DNA of 64,000 nucleotides from Roseiconus lacunae (GTDB lineage: Bacteria > Planctomycetota > Planctomycetia > Pirellulales > Pirellulaceae), in NCBI RefSeq assembly GCF_008312935.1, contig NZ_VSZO01000014.1:124001-188000 (forward strand), written 5' to 3'. Shown here piece after piece: positions 1-8,799 of this stretch. The position numbers and the translations under genes were made by a program. The stretch's first letter is position 1, and every line of letters begins with the position of its first letter. The notes below the pieces were generated by a model. That model had not been told where the DNA came from and made no database searches. It was given only the letters and a program-made list of their open reading frames with translations.

Positions 1-610
1 CCCCCAGACGCAGTTCGAATTGGATGTGCTCGGAATTCCCAAGCCCGTCGCGGGACGTCAAAAACTCGCCTTGCAAGTTGCGCAGTCCAACGATCGGCCC
101 TTCCGCTCGATTGGGTGCGTCATAACCGAAGACATCGATACGGTAACGATCGTCGGGAAGCGAATCGGCGAAACGAACCACCACTTCGTTGTCTGCCAAT
201 GCACCCAGTGAAACCGAACCCGGCTGAATCACGACGTCGTCCGCAGTATCAAACTGTTCGTCCGGGCCGGCGCGACGAATTTGGATCGCATCGAGCGTGT
301 TCGGATCGATCTGTTGATTTTCGTCAAACCGGAATGTCAACGAACGTGGCGAGGTGTCGCGCACCGTTCCGTCAACGATCAGTTCACCCTCGTTGGGCTG
401 GATCCCGATCAACTGCGGACCGGCAAGCAGTTGCCGTTGCTCGAGTGATTCCAGCAGATGCCGACGTCGCATATCGCGAGACTTCGACCCGCGACGGGAA
501 CGTGATTTTTCCGAACCGCGGCCGGAACTAGCTGGCAGACCGTGTTGAGACTCGGTGTTGTCCGCGGAAGGGCGATTGGACGGCGAGTTCTTTCGCTGAC
601 GCGAAGTCAT
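1..610 (-). CDS. LEPR-XLL surface protein, N-terminal part (3' end outside window)
   Basis: Reading the minus strand from the ATG at 610 gives an open frame that runs off the left edge. The first 50 residues are very basic and Ser/Arg-rich. They are followed by LESLEQRQLLAG at about residues 53-64, the ExLExRxLLA motif known as the LEPR-XLL domain at the start of large exported proteins in Planctomycetes. After it comes a beta-rich segment (about residues 65-203) resembling a bacterial Ig-like or pre-peptidase repeat. No enzyme domain is visible in the part present. It is probably a large secreted or cell-surface protein whose bulk lies to the left. Function is unknown; confidence in the reading frame is high. 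Confidence 0.85.
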   Translation of the reverse strand, partial: MTSRQRKNSPSNRPSADNTESQHGLPASSGRGSEKSRSRRGSKSRDMRRRHLLESLEQRQLLAGPQLIGIQPNEGELIVDGTVRDTSPRSLTFRFDENQQIDPNTLDAIQIRRAGPDEQFDTADDVVIQPGSVSLGALADNEVVVRFADSLPDDRYRIDVFGYDAPNRAEGPIVGLRNLQGEFLTSRDGLGNSEHIQFELRLG

Positions 611-1578
611 AGAGCAGACCTTCATGGGGGCCCAACTGTCCTCTGGAAGTCAATTTCCGGCGACAGGTTGGCTGGTAGGGGTGGACAATCGTTTTGAACG
701 TGACGGGTTCCGGTGAAGAATTCCGTCAGTAAATAAGGCAATTCTTGACAAGTCACCTCCCATTCCTGCGGTCAGGGCCGAGAGGCGAGTGCCGAGTATA
801 GTTCGACCGAAATTACCCGCAAATTTTTGCGAGCGTTCCTAGCCGATCACCCGTCACGAGGGTTCCGGTCGTGAGGGCAACTTCGTCGAGCTGAACCGAT
901 GGATACTCTCCTGTGGGGTGTCTTCACACGGTTCCACAGGGCTGGTATTCAGCGGATGACGCGGTCATGGCGCGGCTTAACGTCGACTTTGGACGATCAA
1001 TTGATTCCAAAGTTCCGCACATTCGCCCCTTCTAATCGCTTCAATCAAACCACACGGTCGCTCAAACCCGTTTTGCCGACCGCCAACCCTCGAACGACCG
1101 AGGGTCAACGCTCATTTGACAGCATGCACCACCCGCTGGCATTTGGATGCCCTGCTCTGTCGGTAAACCCTCAACTTTTACCGGAACGCTCGAAGGTCGA
1201 TTCGGTTTCGAAAGGTGTCCCGGTTGTAGGTCGAGTCGCGTACAATGGTCCGAGTTTGACTAACCAAAACATTTGCAATTCCCCCGCAACCGGAGGGGAA
1301 AAGCTTGACCCCGTGGCGGACCACCCCTTAAATTAGACAATTAGTCTTGAATCAGCGGCGTTTGGCAAACGGGTCATACGCCTAGTCCGGCAAATCGGTC
1401 GCAATCTCACTTCGTCGGGACAGCGTGACTTTGCTATGGTCGCTCAAATCGCAGGGCGACTGAAAATGCGAGGTGACATTGTCGTGCGTGGTGGTATTGT
1501 CAGGACATTGTTTGTCAGGGCACTGTTTTTGTTTGGATCGGTACTTTCGCGTCACCTGCCAATCGCAGCGAGGCACTT
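611..1578. other. Long spacer between divergent genes
   Basis: This stretch of nearly 1 kb separates the minus-strand surface protein from the plus-strand gene at 1579, so it should hold both promoters. I found no convincing gene. A 145-residue open frame at 899-1336 has no recognisable domain and an unusual composition. A short inverted repeat (TTCCCC/GGGGAA, about 1277-1298) and a 15-nt tandem repeat near 1500 are the only structure I could pick out. Confidence 0.5.
1497..1526. repeat. 15-nt direct tandem repeat upstream of 1579
   Basis: Two abutting 15-nt units (TTGTCAGGACATTGT and TTGTCAGGGCACTGT, 13/15 identical) lie about 53-82 nt before the start of the following gene. The spacing of one and a half helical turns and the position upstream of a start codon would suit an operator for a dimeric regulator. 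That role is inference; the repeat itself is directly visible. Confidence 0.45.
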
Positions 1579-3087
1579 ATGAAAAGCGATGTTGAAAATG
1601 CTCAGTCACAGACTGTTTTTCGCCTCACCGGCCAGGTCCGTCGACGGCTTTGGGTCGCGTCGATGATCGAAGGCGGCTCGTTCGGACTACTCGGCGGATC
1701 AGCGCTCGCGTTGGTCGTTGCCTTGATTCAACCTTGGGTCTTAGAGCAAGCCTCGTGGCAAACCCCGCTATGGATCGTTGCCATCGGCGGCATTGTCGGT
1801 TTAGTCGTCGGGGCAATGCGCAGCCGTAGCGATACCGCTGCCGCACGGTTGATCGACGAACATTTTGGACTCAAAGACCGCTCGGTGACCAGTTTGGAAT
1901 TCATTCGCTCGAAACAGCAGAATGATCCCGGCAAGCGATTACAACTCGAAGAAGCACACCGGCACCTCGAACAAGTTGACGCCAAGTCGTGTGTTGCGCT
2001 GCGACCTTGGAATCAATCGATGCGTTGGGCGACCGGCTTGGTCGCGGCGGCCTTGTGCATCGCGATCATTTCAAGTGGCAACGCTCCCGAAGCTGATGCA
2101 AAAAACGTGCTTCCGCTTGCGAGCGAACAGTCCACGGACCTACGGCAAACGATGCTGCCCGAGCTTGAAGAGCTCGCCAAGGAAACCGAAGACCCTGAAA
2201 TCGAAAAGCTTCTCGAAGAACTCAAGGAGAAGGTCGATGAGATGGAAGAGGACGCGTTCGAAGAAAGCGACTTGATGGCGACGCTATCAGAGATGGAACA
2301 GGCGTTGGCCGAGGCGCGTGACGCACTGAAGATTGAGATGACCAGCGAAATGATGAATGCGTTGGCCGCAGCAATGAAGCCTTCAAGCGAAATGCAACAA
2401 GCCGCCAAGGCAATGGAGTCGGAAGATTACGAAAAAGCGAGCGAAGAGCTAAAAGCAATCGATCCGTCGAAGATCGGTGACAAGCAACGCCGCGCCGTGG
2501 CCGACAACTTGAAGAAGATGACCGCTAAGTTGAATCCCGGCCAAATTGGCGAGCTGAGCGACTCGATCAAAGAGCTCGCCGAAGGCCTCGATAGCAAGAA
2601 CATGTCGGAGTGCAAAAAATGTCTCTCCAAACTGTCCAGCGAATGCAAGAAAGCAGGTCAGTGTAAAAAGATGGGGCAATGCATGGCTTGTCAGTTGAAT
2701 CGGCTTTCCCAGTGCAAAGGCCAATGCCGTGGAAATTGCCAAAGCAACATCGCGAAGAAGTCTAATTCGCCGAGCCAGAAAGCAGGCCAGGCTTCGAGCG
2801 GACAACCGACCGGAGACAACGCGACGAACCTCGCTAGCAACCGCCGGGAAGAACAGCTCAAAGGCGTCCAGGGTGAAGGACCGAGCGAAACGGAAGTCAT
2901 GCAAGCTCCCGAAGGCGAGCAAGCTGCCGCTCGAGCTTACAAAGGTAAGTACGACCAGTTTCGTCGCGAAGCCGAAGCGGTCCTCGATAACGAACCGCTC
3001 CCCATGGGTGTCCGCGAAACTGTTCGAACTTACTTCGAATCGATTCGCCCTAGCAGCGAAAGCGAGATGACCGACGCGGCTCTCTAA
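1579..3087 (+). CDS. Membrane coiled-coil protein with a cysteine cluster
   Basis: This is a 502-residue protein of unknown function. Three hydrophobic segments lie near residues 30-52, 63-80 and 150-167, in an arrangement similar to the N-terminal part of DUF4175-like membrane proteins. Residues 185-335 are rich in Glu, Lys, Met and Ala with heptad character, so probably a long coiled coil. Residues 345-387 then hold nine cysteines, several as CxxC pairs (C345/C348, C368/C371), spaced by Lys and Gln, which could bind metal or form disulfides. The tail from about 395 is polar and low in complexity, with a helical segment near 435-480. I infer a membrane-anchored scaffold, possibly metal- or redox-sensitive. 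No family assignment is certain. Confidence 0.8.
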   Translation: MKSDVENAQSQTVFRLTGQVRRRLWVASMIEGGSFGLLGGSALALVVALIQPWVLEQASWQTPLWIVAIGGIVGLVVGAMRSRSDTAAARLIDEHFGLKDRSVTSLEFIRSKQQNDPGKRLQLEEAHRHLEQVDAKSCVALRPWNQSMRWATGLVAAALCIAIISSGNAPEADAKNVLPLASEQSTDLRQTMLPELEELAKETEDPEIEKLLEELKEKVDEMEEDAFEESDLMATLSEMEQALAEARDALKIEMTSEMMNALAAAMKPSSEMQQAAKAMESEDYEKASEELKAIDPSKIGDKQRRAVADNLKKMTAKLNPGQIGELSDSIKELAEGLDSKNMSECKKCLSKLSSECKKAGQCKKMGQCMACQLNRLSQCKGQCRGNCQSNIAKKSNSPSQKAGQASSGQPTGDNATNLASNRREEQLKGVQGEGPSETEVMQAPEGEQAAARAYKGKYDQFRREAEAVLDNEPLPMGVRETVRTYFESIRPSSESEMTDAAL

Positions 3088-3099
3088 ATCTCGAAGGGG

Positions 3100-3222
3100 G
3101 CTCCGTCTAGATCACAATCTGGGACAGGCTCACCAACCGACAGCGTTAGCCGCGGTTATCGCACCGAAACCGTGGCTAACGCCATGCGGCTAATCCTAAT
3201 ATCAGATGCTGACGAAGCACAA
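3100..3222 (+). repeat. MITE-like intergenic repeat, copy A
   Basis: This copy starts with GCTCCGTCTAGA and ends with GACGAAGCAC, which are imperfect inverted copies of each other. Inside is a strong hairpin at 3145-3180 whose two 13-nt arms (GTTAGCCGCGGTT and AACCGTGGCTAAC) pair at 12 of 13 positions around a 10-nt loop. Related sequences lie at 19464, 20084, 20753 and 24084. It carries no reading frame and sits between the 3' ends of two convergent genes. Confidence 0.65.
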
Positions 3223-3318
3223 GTGAATAACGAACAGCGTGGTTGCGACGCGGTCACCACGCTCTGGCAAACGTGATCATCATTGCGACGCAACCATCGT
3301 TTCACTTGACCAAACCGA

Positions 3319-5556
3319 TCAGGCGTCGGCTTTGACCGCTTGGCGAACCGTTCGTTGCTTCACCTCTTCGGTCAACCTCGCGATCGCTTCGGCGGTTGGC
3401 ATCGATCCCAGGTCGCCGTCGATTCGGTCTCGCAGGGCGATCTGTCCCGTCTCCGCCTCCTTTGGACCGACAACGGCCATGTAGTTGACCAAGTCCAGTT
3501 GGGCATTACGGATCTTCGCTTGTACCTTTCCGCCGGTGGAATCGACGGTGACTTTGAGTCCTGCCTCGTCCAACTGTTTGGCCACCGCGACTGCATATTC
3601 GAGTGACTTGTCGCTTAGCGGCAGAACACGAACTTGTTCGGGCGAGAGCCACATGGGGAACGCGCCGGCGAAGTGCTCGATCAGCATTCCGGTGAATCGT
3701 TCCAGCGATCCGAATGGGGCGCGGTGAATCATCACCGGACGATGGGGTTGGTTGTCGGTTCCGTTATATTCCAACTTAAATCGTTCGGGCAGATTGTAAT
3801 CTAGCTGCACCGTGCCGAGCTGCCAGGAACGACCGATACAGTCTCGCACCATGAAGTCTGCCTTCGGTCCGTAGAACGCAGCTTCGCCGGGTTCCTCGTT
3901 GAAATTCATGCCACTCTGTTCGAGCACACCACGCAGGGCTCCTTCGGCGGCATCCCATTGCTCTTCGCTACCAACGTACTTGCTGCTGTCGGGGTCACGC
4001 AGCGAAAGTTGGACACGATAGTCATCCAGGCCCACCGACTGAAGCACAAACTTGGTCAGCTCGATCGTCGCTCGAAATTCTTCCTCGACTTGATCGGACG
4101 TGCAGAAGATATGCGCGTCGTCTTGGGTTAAGCCACGAACACGGAGCATCCCGTTCAGTTCGCCGGTTTGTTCGTGCCGATAGACGGTTCCGAATTCGAA
4201 CAATCGCAGCGGCAATTGGCGATACGACCGCGCTTGGGCTTTGAAGATGTGACAGTGATGGGGGCAATTCATCGGTTTGAGCAGGTAACGCTCGTTGGCG
4301 AGCTGCCAATCGTGAAGGACGCGGCGTTTATCATCGACCTTCATCGATAACTTGTATTCGGGAAGTTCAACGCCAAGTGCTTCGACGGCAGCCATCAATT
4401 TGTCTTCGCCGTCTTTGTCGAGCGAGCCGTCTTCGAGTCGGTTGCTCCATGCGTCCAGGAGTCCGCCAACTTCGGTGCCGAACAGTGGCGCGAATTGACT
4501 GTCCCGATAGTACGGGAAGTGTCCGCTGGTTTCGTAGAGCTCGACTCGGCCGATGTGCGGGCTGTAAACCGGATCGTAACCGCGCTGCAGCAGTTCCTTG
4601 CGGAGGAAGTCCTCTAGGGTAACGCGAACACGGGCACCCTTCGGAAGCCACAGACACAAGCCTTGGCCGACTTCGTCGGGGTTGATCGCGAATAGGCCGT
4701 GTTGCTTGCCCAGTACGCGGTGGTCACGGCGTTTGGCTTCTTCGAGTTGGTGGAGGTATTGCTTCAGTTCTTTTTTGTCAAAGAACGCGGTGCCATACAG
4801 TCGCTGCAATGGTCGATTCTTAACATCACCTTTCCAGTGCGAACCGGCGACGCTCATCAGCTTGATCGCTTTGATCTTGCCGGCATCGGGAATGTGGGGG
4901 CCGCGACACAGGTCGACGAACTCGCCCTGACGATAAAAGCTGACGGTGGAGTGTTCCGACAAGCCGGTGTCGATGTGTTCAACCTTGAGGTCCTGATCGA
5001 GATCATCGCACAGCTTGCGAGCTTCGTCGCGGTCGAGCACAAAGCGTTCGAAAGGCTCCTTCTCCTTGATGATCTTTTTCATTTCCGCTTCGATCTTCGG
5101 GAAGTCCTCTTCGCGGACCGGGACATCGAGATCGAAGTCGTAGTAGAAGCCGCCTTCGGTGGTTGGCCCGAACGCCAACGAAACGCCGTCGTAAAGCCGC
5201 ATGACGGCGCGGGCCATCACGTGCGCGGCACTGTGCCGCAAAACATCGAGGGCTTCTTGGTCACGATTGGTCAGCAAACGCAGATCGAGTTCGCCGTCGG
5301 AAGGCTTGCCAGCGTCATTTCCGCCAGCGCCTAATTCGGCTGCGATTTCGCCCAGGGGCCGATCGGCATCGATCACTTTCCCGTTCACGTCCGCCGCGAC
5401 AACCGCGCGCGCCAACCCTTCGCTGATTCCCGTCGCGATGTCCATCGAAGTGGTGTGACCGGGATGGGTTTGGGTCACGCCGTCGGGCAGCCGAACGGTG
5501 ACCGATGGAAGGGGAGCGGCGTCGGAAGCGGCTGGGCCAGAACTCGATTGGCTCAT
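3319..5556 (-). CDS. thrS: Threonine-tRNA ligase
   Basis: This cytoplasmic enzyme charges tRNA-Thr with threonine. The 745 residues show the full bacterial ThrRS order: TGS domain (about 15-95), editing domain with HSAAH at 108-112 and the second editing pair in DLCRGPH (C217/H221), then the class II catalytic core. The zinc ligands are C431 (MNCPHH) and H482, with the third His in the later MIHRAPFGS segment. The C-terminal anticodon-binding domain follows. It is about 100 residues longer than E. coli ThrRS. Part of this is an N-terminal extension, and part is an insertion of about 55 residues at roughly 360-420, just before the zinc-binding motif. It stands alone, not beside infC-rpmI-rplT as in enterobacteria. 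The start at 5556 is followed closely by the TGS domain. Confidence 0.97.
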   Translation of the reverse strand: MSQSSSGPAASDAAPLPSVTVRLPDGVTQTHPGHTTSMDIATGISEGLARAVVAADVNGKVIDADRPLGEIAAELGAGGNDAGKPSDGELDLRLLTNRDQEALDVLRHSAAHVMARAVMRLYDGVSLAFGPTTEGGFYYDFDLDVPVREEDFPKIEAEMKKIIKEKEPFERFVLDRDEARKLCDDLDQDLKVEHIDTGLSEHSTVSFYRQGEFVDLCRGPHIPDAGKIKAIKLMSVAGSHWKGDVKNRPLQRLYGTAFFDKKELKQYLHQLEEAKRRDHRVLGKQHGLFAINPDEVGQGLCLWLPKGARVRVTLEDFLRKELLQRGYDPVYSPHIGRVELYETSGHFPYYRDSQFAPLFGTEVGGLLDAWSNRLEDGSLDKDGEDKLMAAVEALGVELPEYKLSMKVDDKRRVLHDWQLANERYLLKPMNCPHHCHIFKAQARSYRQLPLRLFEFGTVYRHEQTGELNGMLRVRGLTQDDAHIFCTSDQVEEEFRATIELTKFVLQSVGLDDYRVQLSLRDPDSSKYVGSEEQWDAAEGALRGVLEQSGMNFNEEPGEAAFYGPKADFMVRDCIGRSWQLGTVQLDYNLPERFKLEYNGTDNQPHRPVMIHRAPFGSLERFTGMLIEHFAGAFPMWLSPEQVRVLPLSDKSLEYAVAVAKQLDEAGLKVTVDSTGGKVQAKIRNAQLDLVNYMAVVGPKEAETGQIALRDRIDGDLGSMPTAEAIARLTEEVKQRTVRQAVKADA

Positions 5557-5769
5557 GATCAGATCAAATCCTTATGTGGAATGGTTGACGGCCCCTCCAA
5601 ACGAAAGAGGTCGGCCGGAAGCGAAAGAATGATGGCGAAACGGAGGGGGAGTCAATCCCTGTTGGCTCAGATTCCCCACCCCGGCTGAAACGGAAAAATT
5701 GTTCACCGAAAACCGGGTTTTCCTCGCTTTTTGTGTGCTGACGTTCCGTCAAGCAACAGTGGGCAGACC

Positions 5770-5778
5770 TGATATACT
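5770..5778 (+). promoter_or_regulatory. Possible extended -10 promoter of the kinase gene
   Basis: TGATATACT matches the extended -10 form TGnTATAAT at 8 of 9 informative positions. It lies about 80 nt upstream of the preferred kinase start at 5858. No good -35 hexamer is seen at 17 nt spacing, which is typical of extended -10 promoters. The call is based on the motif only. Confidence 0.35.
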
Positions 5779-5857
5779 GCGTGTGGGTTCGGTGAAGACG
5801 CCGATCCGCCGCTTTTCATCTTTATTCAGGCCGCCCGGTTCGGGCATTTCATACGTC

Positions 5858-8656
5858 ATGTCAGGCACCGCCACCCAGCACGATTTTCTGGATCCCCCCA
5901 AAGACGGCTCGGGCGATCTCGGAACACTCGCCCACTACCGGGTCATTCGTGAACTCGGAAAAGGTGGCATGGGATACGTGTTCCTCGCCGAAGACAACAA
6001 GTTGAAACGCCAGGTCGCACTGAAAGTCATGAACCAGAAGATTGCCGCCACGCCGGGCAGTCGCAAGCGGTTCATCAGCGAGGCGCGGACGATGGCGGCC
6101 GTCCATCACGATAATGTTGCGACCATTTTTGAAGTCGGTGAATACAAAGGCACGCCCTTCATGGCAATGGAATTGCTCGAAGGGTCGACGTTGGAAGATT
6201 ACCGTGAAACGCATGGAGAACCAGACTTTCATCGCATCATCGACTTTGCACGCGACATGGCGCGCGGCCTAGCTGCCGCTCACCAGCGCGGCATTGTTCA
6301 CCGTGACATCAAGCCCGCGAATATTTGGCTCGACACGAAAACGAATCGGATCAAGATTCTGGATTTCGGACTCGCGCTCGCTCAAACGCCGGTCGACCAA
6401 CTTTCCGGTCGCGGGGCCGTCGTCGGGACCCCGGGGTATCTGTCTCCCGAACAGGCACGTAGCGAGCCGCTTGATGACCGTAGCGATTTGTACTCGACCG
6501 GCGTCGTGCTGTATGAACTTGCCACCGGAAAGTTGCCACTGAAGAGCAAGTCAGTTGCTGAGCAATTGATCGCGATCCTGGCGCATCATCCCGTACCGGT
6601 ACGCGAACGAAATGACAAAATCCCACAGCCATTGGCGGAATTGATTGAAAAGCTGATGGCAAAGGAGCCGCGTGATCGTTACGACGATGCACGTCAATTG
6701 GAGGCGTCGTTGGACGATGTCGAAAAGGAATGCGAATCGAAGTCTGAGATGGCCCAGGCGATTAGCCAGTTGCAAGCGGGGCTTGAGCAAGCGGTCAGTA
6801 AAAAACAATCCGACGTGCCGGCGGCGAACGAGTCGACACCGAATCCATTCGAAGCATTGCCCGATTCGTTGCCGCCGGCTTCCATTGCCGCGGCTTCGCT
6901 ACCGGTCGGGGCGTCCGCTTCCGGTACCGGTGCGAATCCAGTTTTCGCCGCTGCCACTCCGCCTGCCCCGAGTGCGGCTGTTGCTAGCGCCGCGTCTCAG
7001 GCATCCAAAGCCGGCCGGGCAAAATCAGGGGCTGGGTTATCGACGTCGCAGATCGTGATGATCGCCGTCGCTGCCGTGGCGGTGCTGCTGCTGATCACGA
7101 TCCCCTTGGTCGTCTATTTCACTGCGTCAAGCGCCATCGCACGTCAGCAAGACGCGACTGTCGTAACCGAAACGGCGGACGGCAACGCGGCGGCAAACTC
7201 GCAACCACGCAGCACCAACGCATCTGCGAAACACAAAGCTGCACCCACGGAAAAACCGAAGGCCCAGAGCAAGGATCAACCGGGCAATCGCGCCGGATCG
7301 AAGGCCGGCAACGCCAAGCTAGGTGGTGGCCCATCGGCCGGCGCAAAACCTAAAACGAACGCCAAGACCTTTGCGTCAATCAGCGTCACCAAGGTGAGTC
7401 CCAGTGACGTGCAGAGTCTCGGTGGGAAAGGGGTTCGTTACTTGATCAACGACAATAATGGCAACGGTTCGTTCGAGCAGGGCAACGCATCCGCTGCGGG
7501 CGAAATCCCTGGCTGGAAGATCGAACGCATAGGCTCCTCGGGAGGTTGGCTCAAGAACGGGAAGGCCCGTGAAATTGACGGTAACGTTTACGCATTCGCC
7601 GGAAAACGCAGCGAAGTGATATTAACCAGCCAACCGGCCGACTATCGCGCCAACACAGGCGACCGATTTCGTGTGGGATTACACGTCGGCGGCGAAGGCA
7701 AAGGCGTATCGGACTTTCTCGTTGTATTGGGATTTGTCGACGACCAGGGCAAAGAGACTCACTTCGAACTCGATCGGCTCAGTTCCGGCAACGCCTGGTC
7801 GGCACCGCAACCCAAACGATTGCGTTACGAATACGAGATCGACAATTCGGTGGCAGGGCAACGGCCGTTCGTTCAAGTAGGGATTTCGAACTTGAATCGT
7901 GTTCGAGATCTAGGCGTCGCCGACCGTGTGATCCTGACCGTGCTTCCGGTGAGTAAACCAGCCGAACCGGCGAGGGCAAAGCCTTCGGCTGAACCGACAG
8001 CCAAACCAATGCAGACTCCCGAATCGAAGTCCGACACCGCTTCGGACGCCGACCTTCGGATCGTTACGATCACCACCAAAGACGAACTCGGTGCCGATAC
8101 GACAGTTCGTCGTGGTGGAAGCGTGAATGATCCGCTGGGCGAGAAATTAAACCTTGTCATTCAAACGCGGAACGATCGGCAAATTCAACACATCTATCTA
8201 CGGTTCCCATTGGCTTCGATCGGCGGCGGACAGGCCGGTCAACAACGTTCAGGCCGTCCGCGAAACCGGCAACAGGAAAACAATCGCTTGCCGGTGAAGA
8301 AGGCCGCCGTCCGACTGAGTCTGATCGAGCCGGTCGAGGATGAAGCGACGGTTCAGCTGTTCGGCTTGAATGACCCGGTCAGCGATATCTGGCCGGAGGG
8401 AAAAATTGTCTGGTCAAATTCGATTTCGGCCGCCGGGCTGGACGAACTGCCCAAACTCGGGTCGGCGACCGTGACTCCGGCGACCCGCGAGATTGTCATT
8501 TCCGATCCTGCGTTGGCGGAATTCCTTGCAGCCAACCAAAACAAAACGGCCACACTGATTCTCACCGGTAGCCGGGGGAATGAACAGGTCAGCCTCGCCT
8601 CTAAAGAGGACAGTTCCCGCGATCCACCGCGATTGGTGCTTGGGCTCGATCGGTAG
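5858..8656 (+). CDS. Transmembrane Ser/Thr protein kinase with jelly-roll ectodomains
   Basis: The first 290 residues form a complete Hanks-type kinase: glycine loop GKGGMG (34-39), VALK lysine K56, HRDIKPAN (148-155), DFG (169-171), and the TPGYLSPEQA activation/APE region. A linker rich in Ala, Ser and Pro leads to one membrane helix at about 398-422. A charged linker follows, then two beta-rich outer domains. The first (about 500-690) looks like a carbohydrate-binding-like jelly roll; the second (about 785-932) resembles the DNRLRE/CBM96-like domains of surface proteins. The kinase faces the cytoplasm and the sensor part lies outside. I prefer the ATG at 5858 over the one at 5699 because the extra 53 residues are not kinase-like and contain the extended -10 site. 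No substrate is evident. Confidence 0.92.
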   Translation: MSGTATQHDFLDPPKDGSGDLGTLAHYRVIRELGKGGMGYVFLAEDNKLKRQVALKVMNQKIAATPGSRKRFISEARTMAAVHHDNVATIFEVGEYKGTPFMAMELLEGSTLEDYRETHGEPDFHRIIDFARDMARGLAAAHQRGIVHRDIKPANIWLDTKTNRIKILDFGLALAQTPVDQLSGRGAVVGTPGYLSPEQARSEPLDDRSDLYSTGVVLYELATGKLPLKSKSVAEQLIAILAHHPVPVRERNDKIPQPLAELIEKLMAKEPRDRYDDARQLEASLDDVEKECESKSEMAQAISQLQAGLEQAVSKKQSDVPAANESTPNPFEALPDSLPPASIAAASLPVGASASGTGANPVFAAATPPAPSAAVASAASQASKAGRAKSGAGLSTSQIVMIAVAAVAVLLLITIPLVVYFTASSAIARQQDATVVTETADGNAAANSQPRSTNASAKHKAAPTEKPKAQSKDQPGNRAGSKAGNAKLGGGPSAGAKPKTNAKTFASISVTKVSPSDVQSLGGKGVRYLINDNNGNGSFEQGNASAAGEIPGWKIERIGSSGGWLKNGKAREIDGNVYAFAGKRSEVILTSQPADYRANTGDRFRVGLHVGGEGKGVSDFLVVLGFVDDQGKETHFELDRLSSGNAWSAPQPKRLRYEYEIDNSVAGQRPFVQVGISNLNRVRDLGVADRVILTVLPVSKPAEPARAKPSAEPTAKPMQTPESKSDTASDADLRIVTITTKDELGADTTVRRGGSVNDPLGEKLNLVIQTRNDRQIQHIYLRFPLASIGGGQAGQQRSGRPRNRQQENNRLPVKKAAVRLSLIEPVEDEATVQLFGLNDPVSDIWPEGKIVWSNSISAAGLDELPKLGSATVTPATREIVISDPALAEFLAANQNKTATLILTGSRGNEQVSLASKEDSSRDPPRLVLGLDR

Positions 8657-8799
8657 AGCATTCTCGATTCTGCATCCCAAAAACTGGGAATTCGACTACA
8701 TTGGTGATGTCGACGGGAACCAAGCGATAGGGGGATGACTCCAACCGTTTGGCCCAAAACTCGGCGAACGCATTCCCCGCTTTTCTGACTGGAACACCG

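Noticed and set aside
899-1336. 145-residue open frame in the first spacer
   Set aside because: No domain, atypical composition, many rare residues in a row without structure, and no ribosome site; more likely chance.
1382-1576. Minus-strand 64-residue frame with KQCPDKQCPDN repeat
   Set aside because: The repeat is just the 15-nt DNA repeat read through; no other support.
4699-5334. 211-residue frame opposite thrS
   Set aside because: Shadow of the thrS reading frame in GC-biased DNA.
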